A DNA stretch of 64,000 bases from Pararhodobacter marinus (GCF_003122215.1 NZ_QEYD01000001.1:310001-374000), one strand, 5' to 3'. Counted from the first letter of the stretch, positions 41,970 through 51,280 are shown. Made by a program: numbers and translations. Notes: generated from the sequence alone by a model not told the origin.

Positions 41970-42488
41970 TTATGCTGTCAGGACAATCCGCGTGCCGTTC
42001 TCGACCATGGCGTAGATCTCTTCGATCTGGCGGTTGGTCACGGCGATGCAGCCATTCGTCCAGTCCCCGCGCCGGTAGCGGCTGAACCGCGAGCGCGTGC
42101 CGGTGCCGTGGATGAAGATGTCCCCGCCCGGATCCTGCCCTGCTGCCTGCGCCCGCGCCCGGTCTTCGGCATTGGGGTAATCCAGACCCAGCGACAGGTG
42201 GAAGGCGCTGTTGGGGTTGCGCCGGTCGATGGTGTAGACGCCTTCAGGCGTGCGCATGTCGCCCTCGAACTGCTTGTGCCCCACCGGGTTGGCACCCAGC
42301 GCGATATCGTAGGTTTCAAGCCGTGTGGCGGCGGACCACAGCTCCATCCGGCGCTCGGCCTTGTGCACGCGGATCTCTGTCACGGGCGGGCCGTCATAGC
42401 TGCGAAAGCGCGATCCGCCCGCGCAGGCGGCGAGCGGCAGGGCGGCGGCACTCAGCAGCAGGTTGCGGCGGGCGATCACGCCAGCCAC
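41970..42488 (-). CDS. L,D-transpeptidase (ErfK/YbiS type), lipoprotein-like
   Basis: A 172-residue periplasmic enzyme. The signal MAGVIARRNLLLSAAALPLAACAG has a lipobox-like LAAC. The catalytic region is DIFIHGTGTRS, then GDWTNGCIAVTN, with the HxG and SxGC-like motif (here NGC). It is shorter than canonical family members with LysM domains. It converges on the CAP lipoprotein gene and overlaps the upstream Nudix gene by 13 nt. Confidence 0.92.
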   Translation of the reverse strand: MAGVIARRNLLLSAAALPLAACAGGSRFRSYDGPPVTEIRVHKAERRMELWSAATRLETYDIALGANPVGHKQFEGDMRTPEGVYTIDRRNPNSAFHLSLGLDYPNAEDRARAQAAGQDPGGDIFIHGTGTRSRFSRYRRGDWTNGCIAVTNRQIEEIYAMVENGTRIVLTA

Positions 42489-42922
42489 CGGATCGCACGG
42501 GCCACGAAGGCGGCGTCGCCGTCATTGCCGACGATCTCGGCAGCCTCGGACGGATCGACCCAATGCGCGGAATGGCCCGGCTCCGTCGGCGGGCCCAGCG
42601 GGCGCACGGGGAAGGCCAGGTAGATCATGCAGACCTTTTCGGCCCACAGATCGTATTCGGGCATATAGGTGAAGCGGCGGAAGGTGCCCATCCGGCGCGG
42701 GGCGGCGATGCGCCAGCCGGTTTCCTCGTACACCTCGCGGTGAAGGGCCTGAACCGGGCTTTCACCGGGGTCGATTCCGCCGCCCGGAAGTTGAAATTCC
42801 GGCCAGGGTTCAAGCTGATGGGTCAGAAGTACCTGCCCCCCGCGCCACAGGACGCCATAGGCGCCCGCCCGGCGGGTATAGCGGCGCCCGGCCTCGGGCG
42901 CCGGTCCAAATCGCGGGTTCAT
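42476..42922 (-). CDS. NUDIX hydrolase
   Basis: A 148-residue Nudix-fold pyrophosphatase. The Nudix box GGGIDPGESPVQALHREVYE, then ETGW, has all catalytic residues. The N-terminus (RRYTRRAGAYGVLWRGGQVL) and C-terminal HSAHWVDPSEAAEI give no specific substrate. Co-transcribed with the L,D-transpeptidase through a 13-nt overlap. Divergent from hslO. Confidence 0.9.
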   Translation of the reverse strand: MNPRFGPAPEAGRRYTRRAGAYGVLWRGGQVLLTHQLEPWPEFQLPGGGIDPGESPVQALHREVYEETGWRIAAPRRMGTFRRFTYMPEYDLWAEKVCMIYLAFPVRPLGPPTEPGHSAHWVDPSEAAEIVGNDGDAAFVARAIRWLA

Positions 42923-43036
42923 ACCCGTCTCCTGTTCGTTGCTCGCAAGAGGCGAATCAGTATTGCCCCTTGGCCCTGCGCCAAGGATTCCTATATGACG
43001 GCCTCAAAACCAAGCCCCTTACGTGAAGGTTCCAAC

Positions 43037-44044
43037 ATGACCCTCGGTGCGCAAATCGCCTGGGACGATACGATCCTGCCTTTCCAGCTGGACAAGGCCG
43101 ACGTGCGCGGACGGGTCGCGCGCGTGGATGGCGTTCTGGATACCGTGCTGTCGCAGCACAATTATCCGGCTCCGATCGAAGATCTGGTGGCCGAGGCCGC
43201 CCTGCTGACCGCGATGATCGGCCAGACGCTGAAACTGCGCTGGCGGCTGTCGCTGCAGGTGCGGGGCAAGGGCGCGGCCCGGCTGATCGCGACCGATTAC
43301 TACGCCCCCGCCCATGAGGGCGCGCCCGCGCGGATCCGCGCCTGGGCCAGCTACGATGCCGAGCGGCTGGAGCTGGATCAGGACGGGTTCGGGCAGATCG
43401 GCGAAGGCTACCTGGCGATCATCATCGACCAGGGCGAGGGGATGCAGCCCTATCAGGGGATCACGCCCATCGCCGGCAAATCGCTGTCGGATTGCGCCGA
43501 AGCCTATTTCGCCCAGTCCGAGCAGCTGCCGACGCGGTTTTCCACCGCGTTCGGGCGGTCGATCCTGACCGGGCAGGATGAGCGCTGGCGCGCGGGCGGC
43601 GTGATGCTGCAGCACATGCCCAAGGCCAGCCCTCATGCGCAGGGCGGGGCGACCGGCGATGACGGTCTTCTGCACGCGCGCGATCTGGTCGAGGGTGAAG
43701 ATGCCGAGAACTGGAACCGCGCCAACGTGCTTCTGGACACGGTGGAAGAGCTGGAGCTGATCGGACCGTCGGTGCACCCGACCGACCTGCTGATCCGGCT
43801 GTTCAACGAGGAAGATCCGCGCGTCTTCGATCCGCAGCGGATCGAATTCGGCTGCTCGTGCTCCGAGGACAAGGTGCGCCAGTCGCTGTCGATCTATTCG
43901 GCCAAGGACATCGCGCACATGACCACGGACGAGGGCACGGTAACCGCCGATTGCCAGTTCTGCGGCGCGCATTACGTTCTGGACCCGAAGACCGTGGGCT
44001 TCGAGGCGGAAAAGTCCGGGACCGATGATGGTGACGCGCAATGA
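43037..44044 (+). CDS. hslO: Redox-regulated chaperone Hsp33
   Basis: A 335-residue holdase activated by oxidative unfolding. The C-terminal zinc switch is intact: FGCSCSEDKV and CQFCGAHY give the four zinc cysteines. The N-terminal domain has DDTILPFQLDKADVRGRVAR. The ATG at 43037 (AAGG seven bases upstream) is chosen; the ATG at 42995 with AAGGA upstream would add 14 residues and cannot be excluded. The next gene starts inside its last codons. Confidence 0.95.
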   Translation: MTLGAQIAWDDTILPFQLDKADVRGRVARVDGVLDTVLSQHNYPAPIEDLVAEAALLTAMIGQTLKLRWRLSLQVRGKGAARLIATDYYAPAHEGAPARIRAWASYDAERLELDQDGFGQIGEGYLAIIIDQGEGMQPYQGITPIAGKSLSDCAEAYFAQSEQLPTRFSTAFGRSILTGQDERWRAGGVMLQHMPKASPHAQGGATGDDGLLHARDLVEGEDAENWNRANVLLDTVEELELIGPSVHPTDLLIRLFNEEDPRVFDPQRIEFGCSCSEDKVRQSLSIYSAKDIAHMTTDEGTVTADCQFCGAHYVLDPKTVGFEAEKSGTDDGDAQ

Positions 44045-44627
44045 GCTGATCCGCAGGTTGCGGGCCGCGCTTGATGGCGACGGCCCGCAATCGAGCGATT
44101 TCGACCTGAACCCGCAATTCCGGCCCAAGGGTCTGAAGCTGCGCCCCGCTGCGGTGCTGATCGCGCTGGTCGAGCGGCCCGAGGGCTGGTGCGTGATCCT
44201 GACGATGCGCGCCTCGACGCTGAAGCATCATCCGGGCCAGATTGCTTTTCCGGGCGGCAAGGTCGATCCGGGCGATGCCGGCCCCGAAGCCGCCGCCCTG
44301 CGCGAGGCGCAGGAAGAGGTGGGGCTCGATCCCGCGCAGGTGACGGTGCTGGGCACGATGCCGCCGCATGAAACCGTCACCGGCTTTACCGTCATTCCCT
44401 TCCTGGCCGTGGTCGAGGGCGATTTCACCCCCGTCTGCGAAGAGGGCGAAGTGGCCGAGGCATTCTTCGTGCCGCTGTCGCATCTGCTGGACGAAGGCGC
44501 CTATTCCATCCAGCGCCGCCAATGGCTGGGCCAGTGGCGCAGCTACTTCACCGTGCCATGGGGTCCCTATTACATCTGGGGCGCAACCGCCCGGATGCTA
44601 CGTGCGCTGGCGGCGCGGATGGCATGA
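44025..44627 (+). CDS. CoA pyrophosphatase, NudL-type Nudix hydrolase
   Basis: A 200-residue enzyme. The NudL/UPF0035 extension LKHHPGQIAFPGGKVDPGD, then ALREAQEEVGL, fits CoA-diphosphatases that cleave CoA or acyl-CoA to 4'-phosphopantetheine. The start at 44025 or 44028 lies 20 nt inside hslO, and its stop overlaps the CCA-enzyme start (ATGA), so three genes are translationally linked. Confidence 0.93.
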   Translation: MMVTRNELIRRLRAALDGDGPQSSDFDLNPQFRPKGLKLRPAAVLIALVERPEGWCVILTMRASTLKHHPGQIAFPGGKVDPGDAGPEAAALREAQEEVGLDPAQVTVLGTMPPHETVTGFTVIPFLAVVEGDFTPVCEEGEVAEAFFVPLSHLLDEGAYSIQRRQWLGQWRSYFTVPWGPYYIWGATARMLRALAARMA

Positions 44628-45775
44628 GGGTTTCGGGCGAGTGGCTGGAGAAACCCGGCACGCAGGCGGTGCTGTCCATGCTGACGGGGGCGGGGCACCA
44701 TGCGCTGGCGGTCGGCGGTTGCGTTCGCAACGCGCTGCTGGGCGTGCCGGTCACGGATGTGGACATCGCCACCGATGCCCTGCCCGAGAGGGTGATGGAG
44801 CTGGCCCGCGCGGCGGGGCTGAAACCTGTGCCGACGGGCATCGCCCATGGCACGGTGACGGTGGTCTCGGACGGCGAGGGCTACGAGGTCACGACCTTTC
44901 GCCATGACGAGGAAAGCTTCGGCCGCCATGCCCGCGTGAGTTTCGGCGCGACGCTGGAACAGGATGCGGCGCGGCGCGATTTCACCATGAACGCGCTTTA
45001 TGCCGATGCTTCGGGCGCCGTTGTCGATCCTTTGGGCGGATTGCCCGACCTGCAGGCGCGGCGCCTGCGCTTCATCCGTGATGCCGATGCCCGCATCCGC
45101 GAGGATTACCTGCGGATCCTGCGCTTCTTTCGCTTCCACGCGCAATACGGCGACCCCGAACAGGGCCTTGATCCCGATGCGCTGGCGGCCTGCGCAGACC
45201 ATGCCGACCAGCTGGGCACGCTGTCGGCCGAGCGGATCACCGCCGAGCTGAAAAAGCTGCTGGCCGCGCCCGATCCCGCGCCTGCTGTCGCGGCGATGGC
45301 GCAGGCGGGGGTTTTGCGGCAGGTGCTGCCCGGTGCGCAGGCGCAGGCCCTGCCGGTTCTGGTGCATCTGGAAGGCGACAAGCCCGGCGGATTCCTGCGG
45401 CGGCTGGCGGTTCTGACCCCGGATATCGGCACATTGCGGCTGTCCAAGGCCGAGGCGCGCGATTTCGACAAGCTGCGCGCGGCATTTTCCGGCATGGACA
45501 GCCCTGCCGCCCTGGGCTGGACGCTGGGCCTGCGGCTGGGAACGGATGCACTGCTGGGCCGCGCCGCGCTGCTGGAAACGCCGCCCGCGCCCGATTGGCG
45601 CGCCGGGGTGATGCGCGGGGCGCAGGCGGATTTTCCGTTGAAACCCAAGGATCTGATGCCGATGCTGTTGGGTCCGGCGCTGGGACTGGCGCTGTCGCGG
45701 GCGCAAAAGCACTGGCTGGAACACGATCTTCAACCCACGCGCGACGAGCTGTTGGCGCTTCTGGGGCTGGCCTGA
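44624..45775 (+). CDS. cca: CCA tRNA nucleotidyltransferase
   Basis: A 383-residue class II nucleotidyltransferase that adds or repairs tRNA CCA ends or acts as poly(A) polymerase. Head motifs: VGGCVRNALLG and VTDVDIATDA (catalytic aspartates), RRDFTMNALYAD, and the neck RRLRFIRDADARIREDYLRI. No HD domain is seen at the C-terminus. ATGA overlap with the upstream Nudix gene. Confidence 0.94.
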   Translation: MRVSGEWLEKPGTQAVLSMLTGAGHHALAVGGCVRNALLGVPVTDVDIATDALPERVMELARAAGLKPVPTGIAHGTVTVVSDGEGYEVTTFRHDEESFGRHARVSFGATLEQDAARRDFTMNALYADASGAVVDPLGGLPDLQARRLRFIRDADARIREDYLRILRFFRFHAQYGDPEQGLDPDALAACADHADQLGTLSAERITAELKKLLAAPDPAPAVAAMAQAGVLRQVLPGAQAQALPVLVHLEGDKPGGFLRRLAVLTPDIGTLRLSKAEARDFDKLRAAFSGMDSPAALGWTLGLRLGTDALLGRAALLETPPAPDWRAGVMRGAQADFPLKPKDLMPMLLGPALGLALSRAQKHWLEHDLQPTRDELLALLGLA

Positions 45776-45865
45776 CCCCGCTTCGCGGCCTAGATTGCCC
45801 TTCGCGTGTGAAGCAACACACGCGCTTTCATTCCGACAGAAGCCAAGACAACCGGGGCGCGCACC

Positions 45866-47713
45866 GTGTTCAGATTCTTTGAAAACCTGGTCGACCCCTA
45901 TGTCGCCTATACCGAGACCGACACCCCGCCCCGGCGGCTGTGGCCCTTCATGGCGGGCTACGCGCGGCCCTTCCGCAAGGTCTTTGCCGTCACGACGTTC
46001 TTTTCGGTCACCATCGCCTTCATCGAGATCGGGCTGCTGTGGTACCTGGGCCGGCTGGTCGATCTGCTGGACGAGACCGGGATGCAGAGCTTCTGGGCCG
46101 AGCACTGGCACGAAATGGCGGCGGCGGCCCTGTTTCTGCTGGTGCTGCGGCCGGTGCTGCAGTTTCTCGATGTCGGGCTGATCAACAACGCGATCATGCC
46201 CAATTTCGGCACGCTGATCCGCTGGCGCGCGCATCGCCATGTGCTGCGGCAATCGGTGGGCTGGTACGAAAACGATTTCGCCGGGCGGATCGCCAACCGC
46301 ATCATGCAGACCCCGCCCGCGGCGGGCGAGGCGGTGTTCCAGATCTTCGACGCGCTGACCTTCTCGATCGCCTATATCGTCGGCGCGGGCGTGCTGCTGA
46401 TGGGCGCGGATCTGCGGCTGGTGCTGCCGATGATCCTGTGGCTGCTTCTGTACATGGCCTTGCTGCGCTGGACGATCACGCGGGTGGGCCCGGCCTCCAA
46501 GGAGGCATCGGATGCGCGCAGCGCGGTCACCGGGCGGGTGGTCGATGCCTATACCAATATCCACTCCGTCAAGCTGTTCGCGCAGCAGGACCTGGAAACC
46601 GATTACGCCCGCGAGGCGATCGAGTACGCGCGCGAGACCTTCCAGAAGGAAATGCGTATCTTCACGGTGATGGACCTGTGCCTCGTGGCGCTGAACGGCT
46701 TCCTGATCGTCGCCGTGGTCGGCTGGTCGATCTGGCTGTGGTCGGTGGGCTCGGCCAGCGTGGGGATCGTCGCCGCCGCCTCGGCGCTGGTGCTGCGTCT
46801 GAACGCGATGACCGGCTGGATCATGTGGGCGGTGTCGTCTTTCTTCCGCAATCTGGGCGTCGTGGCCGAGGGGATGGAGACCATCGCCCAGCCGATCACC
46901 CTGACCGACGCGCCGGATGCCAGGCCGCTCGATTTCCGCGAAGGGCGGATCGAGATTAAGGGCGTCAGCCACCATTACGGGCGCGGACAGGGCGGGCTGG
47001 ATCATCTGAGCCTGACCATCGCGCCGGGTGAAAAGATCGGGCTGGTCGGGCGCTCTGGTTCGGGGAAATCGACGCTGGTGAAGCTGCTGTTGCGGTTCTA
47101 CGACCCCGAGGGCGGGACGATCCGCATCGACGGGCAGGACATCACGCGGGTGACGCAGGACAGCCTGCGCGCGCGGATCGGTATGGTGCAGCAGGATACC
47201 GCGCTGCTGCACCGCTCGGTGCGCGAGAACATCCTCTATGGCCGCCCCGGCGCGACCGAGGCCGAGATGATCGCCGCCTGCGACCGCGCCGAGGCGTCCG
47301 GCTTCATCGCCAGCCTTGCCGATGCCGAGGGGCGGCAGGGTTTCGACGCCCGCGTCGGCGAGCGCGGGGTGAAGCTGTCGGGCGGTCAGCGCCAGCGGAT
47401 CGCCATCGCGCGGGTGATCCTGAAGGACGCGCCGATCCTCGTGCTGGACGAGGCGACCTCGGCGCTCGACAGCGAGGTCGAGGCCTCGATCCAGGAGACG
47501 CTTTACGGGATGATGACCGGCAAGACGGTGATCGCCATCGCGCACCGGCTGTCGACCATCGCGCAGATGGACCGGATTGTGGTGATGGATGACGGCAAGA
47601 TCGTCGAAGAGGGAACGCATGCCGCGCTTCTGGCGCAGGGCGGGCTTTATGCCGGGTTCTGGGCGCGGCAATCGGGCGGGTTCATCGGCACCGAGGACGA
47701 CGCAGCGGAATGA
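45866..47713 (+). CDS. ABC exporter, fused TMD-NBD (copy A)
   Basis: A 615-residue half-transporter. The six-TM domain covers about residues 30-330. In the nucleotide-binding domain, Walker A is GRSGSGKST, the signature is LSGGQRQRIAIAR and Walker B is ILVLDEATSALD. It ends with the QSGGFIG motif shared with copy B. The start is a GTG at 45866 with a weak ribosome-binding site. It may pair with the downstream paralogue as a heterodimer (inference). The substrate is unknown; MsbA-, MDR- and lipid-type exporters have this architecture. Confidence 0.93.
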   Translation: MFRFFENLVDPYVAYTETDTPPRRLWPFMAGYARPFRKVFAVTTFFSVTIAFIEIGLLWYLGRLVDLLDETGMQSFWAEHWHEMAAAALFLLVLRPVLQFLDVGLINNAIMPNFGTLIRWRAHRHVLRQSVGWYENDFAGRIANRIMQTPPAAGEAVFQIFDALTFSIAYIVGAGVLLMGADLRLVLPMILWLLLYMALLRWTITRVGPASKEASDARSAVTGRVVDAYTNIHSVKLFAQQDLETDYAREAIEYARETFQKEMRIFTVMDLCLVALNGFLIVAVVGWSIWLWSVGSASVGIVAAASALVLRLNAMTGWIMWAVSSFFRNLGVVAEGMETIAQPITLTDAPDARPLDFREGRIEIKGVSHHYGRGQGGLDHLSLTIAPGEKIGLVGRSGSGKSTLVKLLLRFYDPEGGTIRIDGQDITRVTQDSLRARIGMVQQDTALLHRSVRENILYGRPGATEAEMIAACDRAEASGFIASLADAEGRQGFDARVGERGVKLSGGQRQRIAIARVILKDAPILVLDEATSALDSEVEASIQETLYGMMTGKTVIAIAHRLSTIAQMDRIVVMDDGKIVEEGTHAALLAQGGLYAGFWARQSGGFIGTEDDAAE

Positions 47714-47716
47714 GGG

Positions 47717-47770
47717 AGGACCGGGGGCGCTGCCCCCGGACCCCCGGAGTATTTGAGGCAGAATGAAAGG
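47717..47770 (+). repeat. GC-hairpin/TATTT intergenic repeat, copy 3
   Basis: The stem GGGGGC (47723-47728) / GCCCCC (47732-47737) is followed by GGACCCCCGGAGTATTTGAG. It lies between the two ABC exporter genes and has the same layout as the copies at 30.8 and 31.0 kb. The ATG inside it (47763) is probably not used as a start. Confidence 0.75.
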
Positions 47771-47795
47771 GCGCGGGATCGGCCGCGCGACAGGC

Positions 47796-49625
47796 ATGGC
47801 GATTTCGACCCTGATCCAGCCCTTCCGCCCCGCCGAGGGCGCCCCGCCCCGCACGCTTTGGGCGTTCATCCGTTGGGCGCTGAAGGGCGCGTGGCCGGGG
47901 ATCAGCCTGGCCACGGTGATCTCGGCGCTGGGCGGCGCGACCGAGGTGATGACCGCCTGGGTGCTGGGCGCGGTGGTCGATGCCGCGACCTCGGGCGACG
48001 CGCTGGGCTTTTTCGCCGAGAACTGGGCCCTGCTGACGATCTTCGTGGTGTTTTTCCTGGCGGTGCGGCCCTTGGCCTTCGGGCTGAACAGCGCGGCGAA
48101 TTTCATGATCATCGCGCCCAATATCGACCCGCTGATCCTGTCGCGGCTCAATCGCTGGTCGATGGGGCAGGACATCAACTTCTTCGACAACGATTTCGCC
48201 GGGCGGATCGCGCAGAAACAGGTGCAGACCGCCCGCGCACTGACCGAAGTGGTGAGCGAATCGATCAACACCGTGGCGTTCGCCCTGTCCTCGGTCGCGG
48301 GGTCGGTGGCGCTGATGGCGGCGATCGACTGGCGGCTGGGTCTGGGCCTGGCGATCTGGGCCGCGGGCTATCTGTTCCTGATCCGGTCCTTCATTCCGCA
48401 TATCCGCAAGCGCGCCGCCGCGCGGGCGGGGGCGCGGGCGCAGGTGACGGGGCAGGTCGTCGACACGATCACCAATATCCGCACCGTGAAGCTGTTCGCC
48501 CATGCACGGTTCGAAGACAGCAACGCGCTGGATGCGATGGGCCATTACCGCGAGAAGGTGCTGGCTTTCGGCAAGCTGTCAGCGATGTTCCGCGTCTCGC
48601 TGATGCTGTTCGCCGGGCTGTTGCCCGTGGGGCTGGTGGGCGGCACGCTGTGGCTGTGGTCGGGCGGCATTGCCTCGACCGGGGATATCGTCGCGGCGGG
48701 CTCGGTGGCGATCCGGCTGGCGCAGATGACCGGCTGGGTCAGTTTCACGCTGATGGCGATCTATGCCAATATCGGCGAGGTCGAGGACGGGATGCGCACG
48801 CTGGCCGTCGAACACGCGCTGACCGATGCCGAGGACGCGACCGAGATGCCGCCGGTTCTGGGCGAAATTGCGTTCGACGACGTGAGCTTTGCCTATGGGC
48901 GTCGCACCGGCGGGGTGGAAAAGCTGGACCTGACGATCCGCCCGGGCGAGCGGATCGGCATCGTGGGCGCCTCGGGCGCGGGGAAATCGACGCTGGTGTC
49001 GCTCCTGTTGCGGCTCTACGACACCGAGCGCGGCGCGGTGCGGATCGACGGGATCGACGTGCGCGATGTCACGCAGGAAAGCCTGCGGCGCCAGATTGGC
49101 ATGGTCACGCAGGACACGGCGATGTTCAACCGGTCGGCGCGCGACAACATCCGCTACGGGCGCCCCGATGCCAGCGAGGCCGAAGTGATCGCCGCCGCCC
49201 AGGCCGCCGAGGCGCATGAATTCATCGCCACGCTGCGCGACAATGCCGGGCGCAAGGGCTACGACGCGCAGCTGGGCGAGCGCGGGGTGCGGTTGTCTGG
49301 CGGGCAGCGGCAGCGGATCGCGCTGGCGCGCGCGTTTCTGAAGGACGCGCCGATCCTCGTGCTGGACGAGGCGACATCGGCGCTCGACAGCGAGGTCGAG
49401 GCGGCGATTCAGGAGACGCTTGATCAGATCATGGCGGGCAAGACGGTGCTGGCCATCGCGCACCGGCTGTCGACCATCGCGCGGATGGACCGGATCATCG
49501 TGCTTGACGCGGGCCGCGTGGTCGAGGAAGGCACGCATGACGAATTGCTGGCGCGCGAGGGGCAATATGCCCGGTTCTGGCAACGCCAGTCGGGCGGGTT
49601 CCTGGGAATGGACGAAGACGCATGA
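47796..49625 (+). CDS. ABC exporter, fused TMD-NBD (copy B)
   Basis: A 609-residue paralogue of copy A. The TMD covers about residues 25-310, Walker A is GASGAGKST, the signature is LSGGQRQRIALAR, Walker B is ILVLDEATSALD, and the C-terminal QSGGFLG is shared. DNA around the Walker B segment is nearly identical to copy A. The ATG at 47796 (MAISTLIQPFRP) is preferred over the one at 47763 because the latter lies in the repeat element. Its stop overlaps the next start (ATGA). Confidence 0.92.
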   Translation: MAISTLIQPFRPAEGAPPRTLWAFIRWALKGAWPGISLATVISALGGATEVMTAWVLGAVVDAATSGDALGFFAENWALLTIFVVFFLAVRPLAFGLNSAANFMIIAPNIDPLILSRLNRWSMGQDINFFDNDFAGRIAQKQVQTARALTEVVSESINTVAFALSSVAGSVALMAAIDWRLGLGLAIWAAGYLFLIRSFIPHIRKRAAARAGARAQVTGQVVDTITNIRTVKLFAHARFEDSNALDAMGHYREKVLAFGKLSAMFRVSLMLFAGLLPVGLVGGTLWLWSGGIASTGDIVAAGSVAIRLAQMTGWVSFTLMAIYANIGEVEDGMRTLAVEHALTDAEDATEMPPVLGEIAFDDVSFAYGRRTGGVEKLDLTIRPGERIGIVGASGAGKSTLVSLLLRLYDTERGAVRIDGIDVRDVTQESLRRQIGMVTQDTAMFNRSARDNIRYGRPDASEAEVIAAAQAAEAHEFIATLRDNAGRKGYDAQLGERGVRLSGGQRQRIALARAFLKDAPILVLDEATSALDSEVEAAIQETLDQIMAGKTVLAIAHRLSTIARMDRIIVLDAGRVVEEGTHDELLAREGQYARFWQRQSGGFLGMDEDA

Positions 49626-50047
49626 TGGATCTGGAGACGGTCGACGCAGCCACCTTCGGGCGCAGCCTGACGGGGCTGGGCGTGAACCTGCTGACCCGTG
49701 ACGTTCGCGGGCTGGCGGGGTTCCTGTCGGGCGTCTTCGGGCTGTCGGCGCACCGGCTGTCCAAGGATTTCGCGCTGATCCGGCATGGCGAGGTGCTGAT
49801 CCAGCTGCATTCCGACGGCACGTTCGGCGCGCATCCGCTTCTGGGCCTGTTGCCCGAAAGCCCGCCGCGCGGGGCCGGGGTGCAGCTGTATCTGTTCGGG
49901 CTGGACCCGGACGCGTGCTGCGCGCGGGCCGATGGCTTTGGCGGCACGGTGATCGAAGAGCCGCGCGACAAGCCGCATGGCCTGCGCGAGGCGGTGATCC
50001 TGTCGCCCGAGGGCTATGCCTTTTCCCCGGCGAGGCCCAGCGCATGA
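49622..50047 (+). CDS. VOC superfamily (glyoxalase-like) protein
   Basis: A 141-residue protein. Paired beta-alpha-beta patterns (GLGVNLLTRDVRGLAGFLSG, then FGLSAHRL, and VQLYLFGLDPDACCARADGF with GFGGTVIEEPRDKP) fit the vicinal-oxygen-chelate fold. Some members bind metals and act on dioxygen or glutathione adducts. Potential metal ligands are present, but function cannot be assigned. ATGA overlaps with both neighbours suggest translational coupling. Confidence 0.8.
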   Translation: MMDLETVDAATFGRSLTGLGVNLLTRDVRGLAGFLSGVFGLSAHRLSKDFALIRHGEVLIQLHSDGTFGAHPLLGLLPESPPRGAGVQLYLFGLDPDACCARADGFGGTVIEEPRDKPHGLREAVILSPEGYAFSPARPSA

Positions 50048-51261
50048 TCACCGTCGAACGTCTGAATACCCGCGCCGAGGGCGTGGGCGGCGGTGTCAGC
50101 GTGGCGCGCGCCTTGCCCGGCGAGGTGGTCGAGGGCACGCCCGAGGGCGGGCGCATCGCGCAGCCGAAGATCCTGACCCCCGCGCCCGAGCGCGTCGCCG
50201 CGCCCTGCCGGCATTACAAGGCCTGCGGCGGCTGCGCGTTACAGCATGCTTCGGACGCGTTCGTCGAGACCTGGAAGACGGATGTCGTGCGGCAGGCGAT
50301 GGCCGCGCAGGGGATCGACGCGCCGATCCGGGGAATCCATACCTCGCCGCCGCGCTCGCGCCGGCGGGCGGTGCTGGGCGGGCGGCGGTTGAAATCCGGC
50401 GCGCTGGTCGGGTTCCATGCGCGCGCCTCGGACAGCGTGACGGCGATCCCCGATTGCCTGCTGCTGGACCCCGCACTGATCGCGGCGATTCCGGCGCTGG
50501 AGGCCCTGGTGGCCGAGGGCGGCTCGCGCAAGGGCGAGATGCGGCTGGCAGTGACGCTGTTCGAACAGGGGATCGAGGTGTCGGTCACCGAGGGCAAGCC
50601 CTTGGACAAGGCGCTGTCGCTGTCGTTGCCGCAGATCGCCGGGCAGTTCGGGCTGGCCCGGCTGGCCTGGAACGGCGAGGTGCTGCTGCAGGAAGAGCCG
50701 CCGGTGCTGCGCATGGGGCGCGCCCGCGTCTCGCCGCCGCCGGGCGCGTTCCTGCAGGCCACGCCGCAGGGCGAGGCTGCGCTTCTGGATTGCGTGACCG
50801 AGGCGGTGGGCGACGCGAAGCAGGTGGTCGACCTGTTCGCGGGCGCGGGCACCTTCACGCTGCCGCTGGCCGAACGGGCCGAGATACACGCCGTCGAGGG
50901 TTACGCGCCGATGCTGGCCGCGATGGACCGGGGCTGGCGCAATGCGCAGGGGCTGAAACGGGTCACGAGCGAGACGCGCGACCTGTTCCGTCGCCCCCTG
51001 ATGCCCGATGAGCTGAAACGCTTCGACGCGGTGGTGATCGACCCGCCGCGCGCGGGGGCCGAGGCGCAGGTGGCCGAGCTGGCGAAAGCCGCGGTGCCGG
51101 TCATCGCGCATGTGTCCTGCAACCCGGTGACCTTTGCGCGCGACGCGAAAACGCTCATCGCGGCGGGCTACCGGCTGGATTGGGTGCAGGTGGTGGACCA
51201 GTTCCGCTGGTCTGCGCATGTCGAGCTTGCGGCGCGGTTTTCGCGGCCCCATATGGGCTGA
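50044..51261 (+). CDS. 23S rRNA (uracil-5-)-methyltransferase, RumA/RlmD-like
   Basis: A 405-residue TrmA-family RNA methyltransferase. Cysteines in CRHYKACGGCALQH form the likely 4Fe-4S site. The SAM motif is VVDLFAGAGTFTLPLA, and the catalytic cysteine is in VSCNPVTFARDAKTL. The N-terminal TRAM domain is short (ITVERLNTRAEGVGGGVSVA). It probably makes m5U in 23S rRNA. Overlap ATGA with the VOC gene. Confidence 0.94.
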   Translation: MITVERLNTRAEGVGGGVSVARALPGEVVEGTPEGGRIAQPKILTPAPERVAAPCRHYKACGGCALQHASDAFVETWKTDVVRQAMAAQGIDAPIRGIHTSPPRSRRRAVLGGRRLKSGALVGFHARASDSVTAIPDCLLLDPALIAAIPALEALVAEGGSRKGEMRLAVTLFEQGIEVSVTEGKPLDKALSLSLPQIAGQFGLARLAWNGEVLLQEEPPVLRMGRARVSPPPGAFLQATPQGEAALLDCVTEAVGDAKQVVDLFAGAGTFTLPLAERAEIHAVEGYAPMLAAMDRGWRNAQGLKRVTSETRDLFRRPLMPDELKRFDAVVIDPPRAGAEAQVAELAKAAVPVIAHVSCNPVTFARDAKTLIAAGYRLDWVQVVDQFRWSAHVELAARFSRPHMG

Positions 51262-51280
51262 AACACCGCCGGATCCCTGT

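Noticed and set aside
47763-47795. ATG at 47763 as start of the second ABC exporter
   Set aside because: It falls inside the recurrent GC-hairpin/TATTT repeat element; ATG 47796 begins the conserved protein.
44570-48271. A 1,233-codon minus-strand open frame
   Set aside because: It is antisense to cca and both ABC exporters and has low-complexity, His/Arg/Gln-rich translation without domains.
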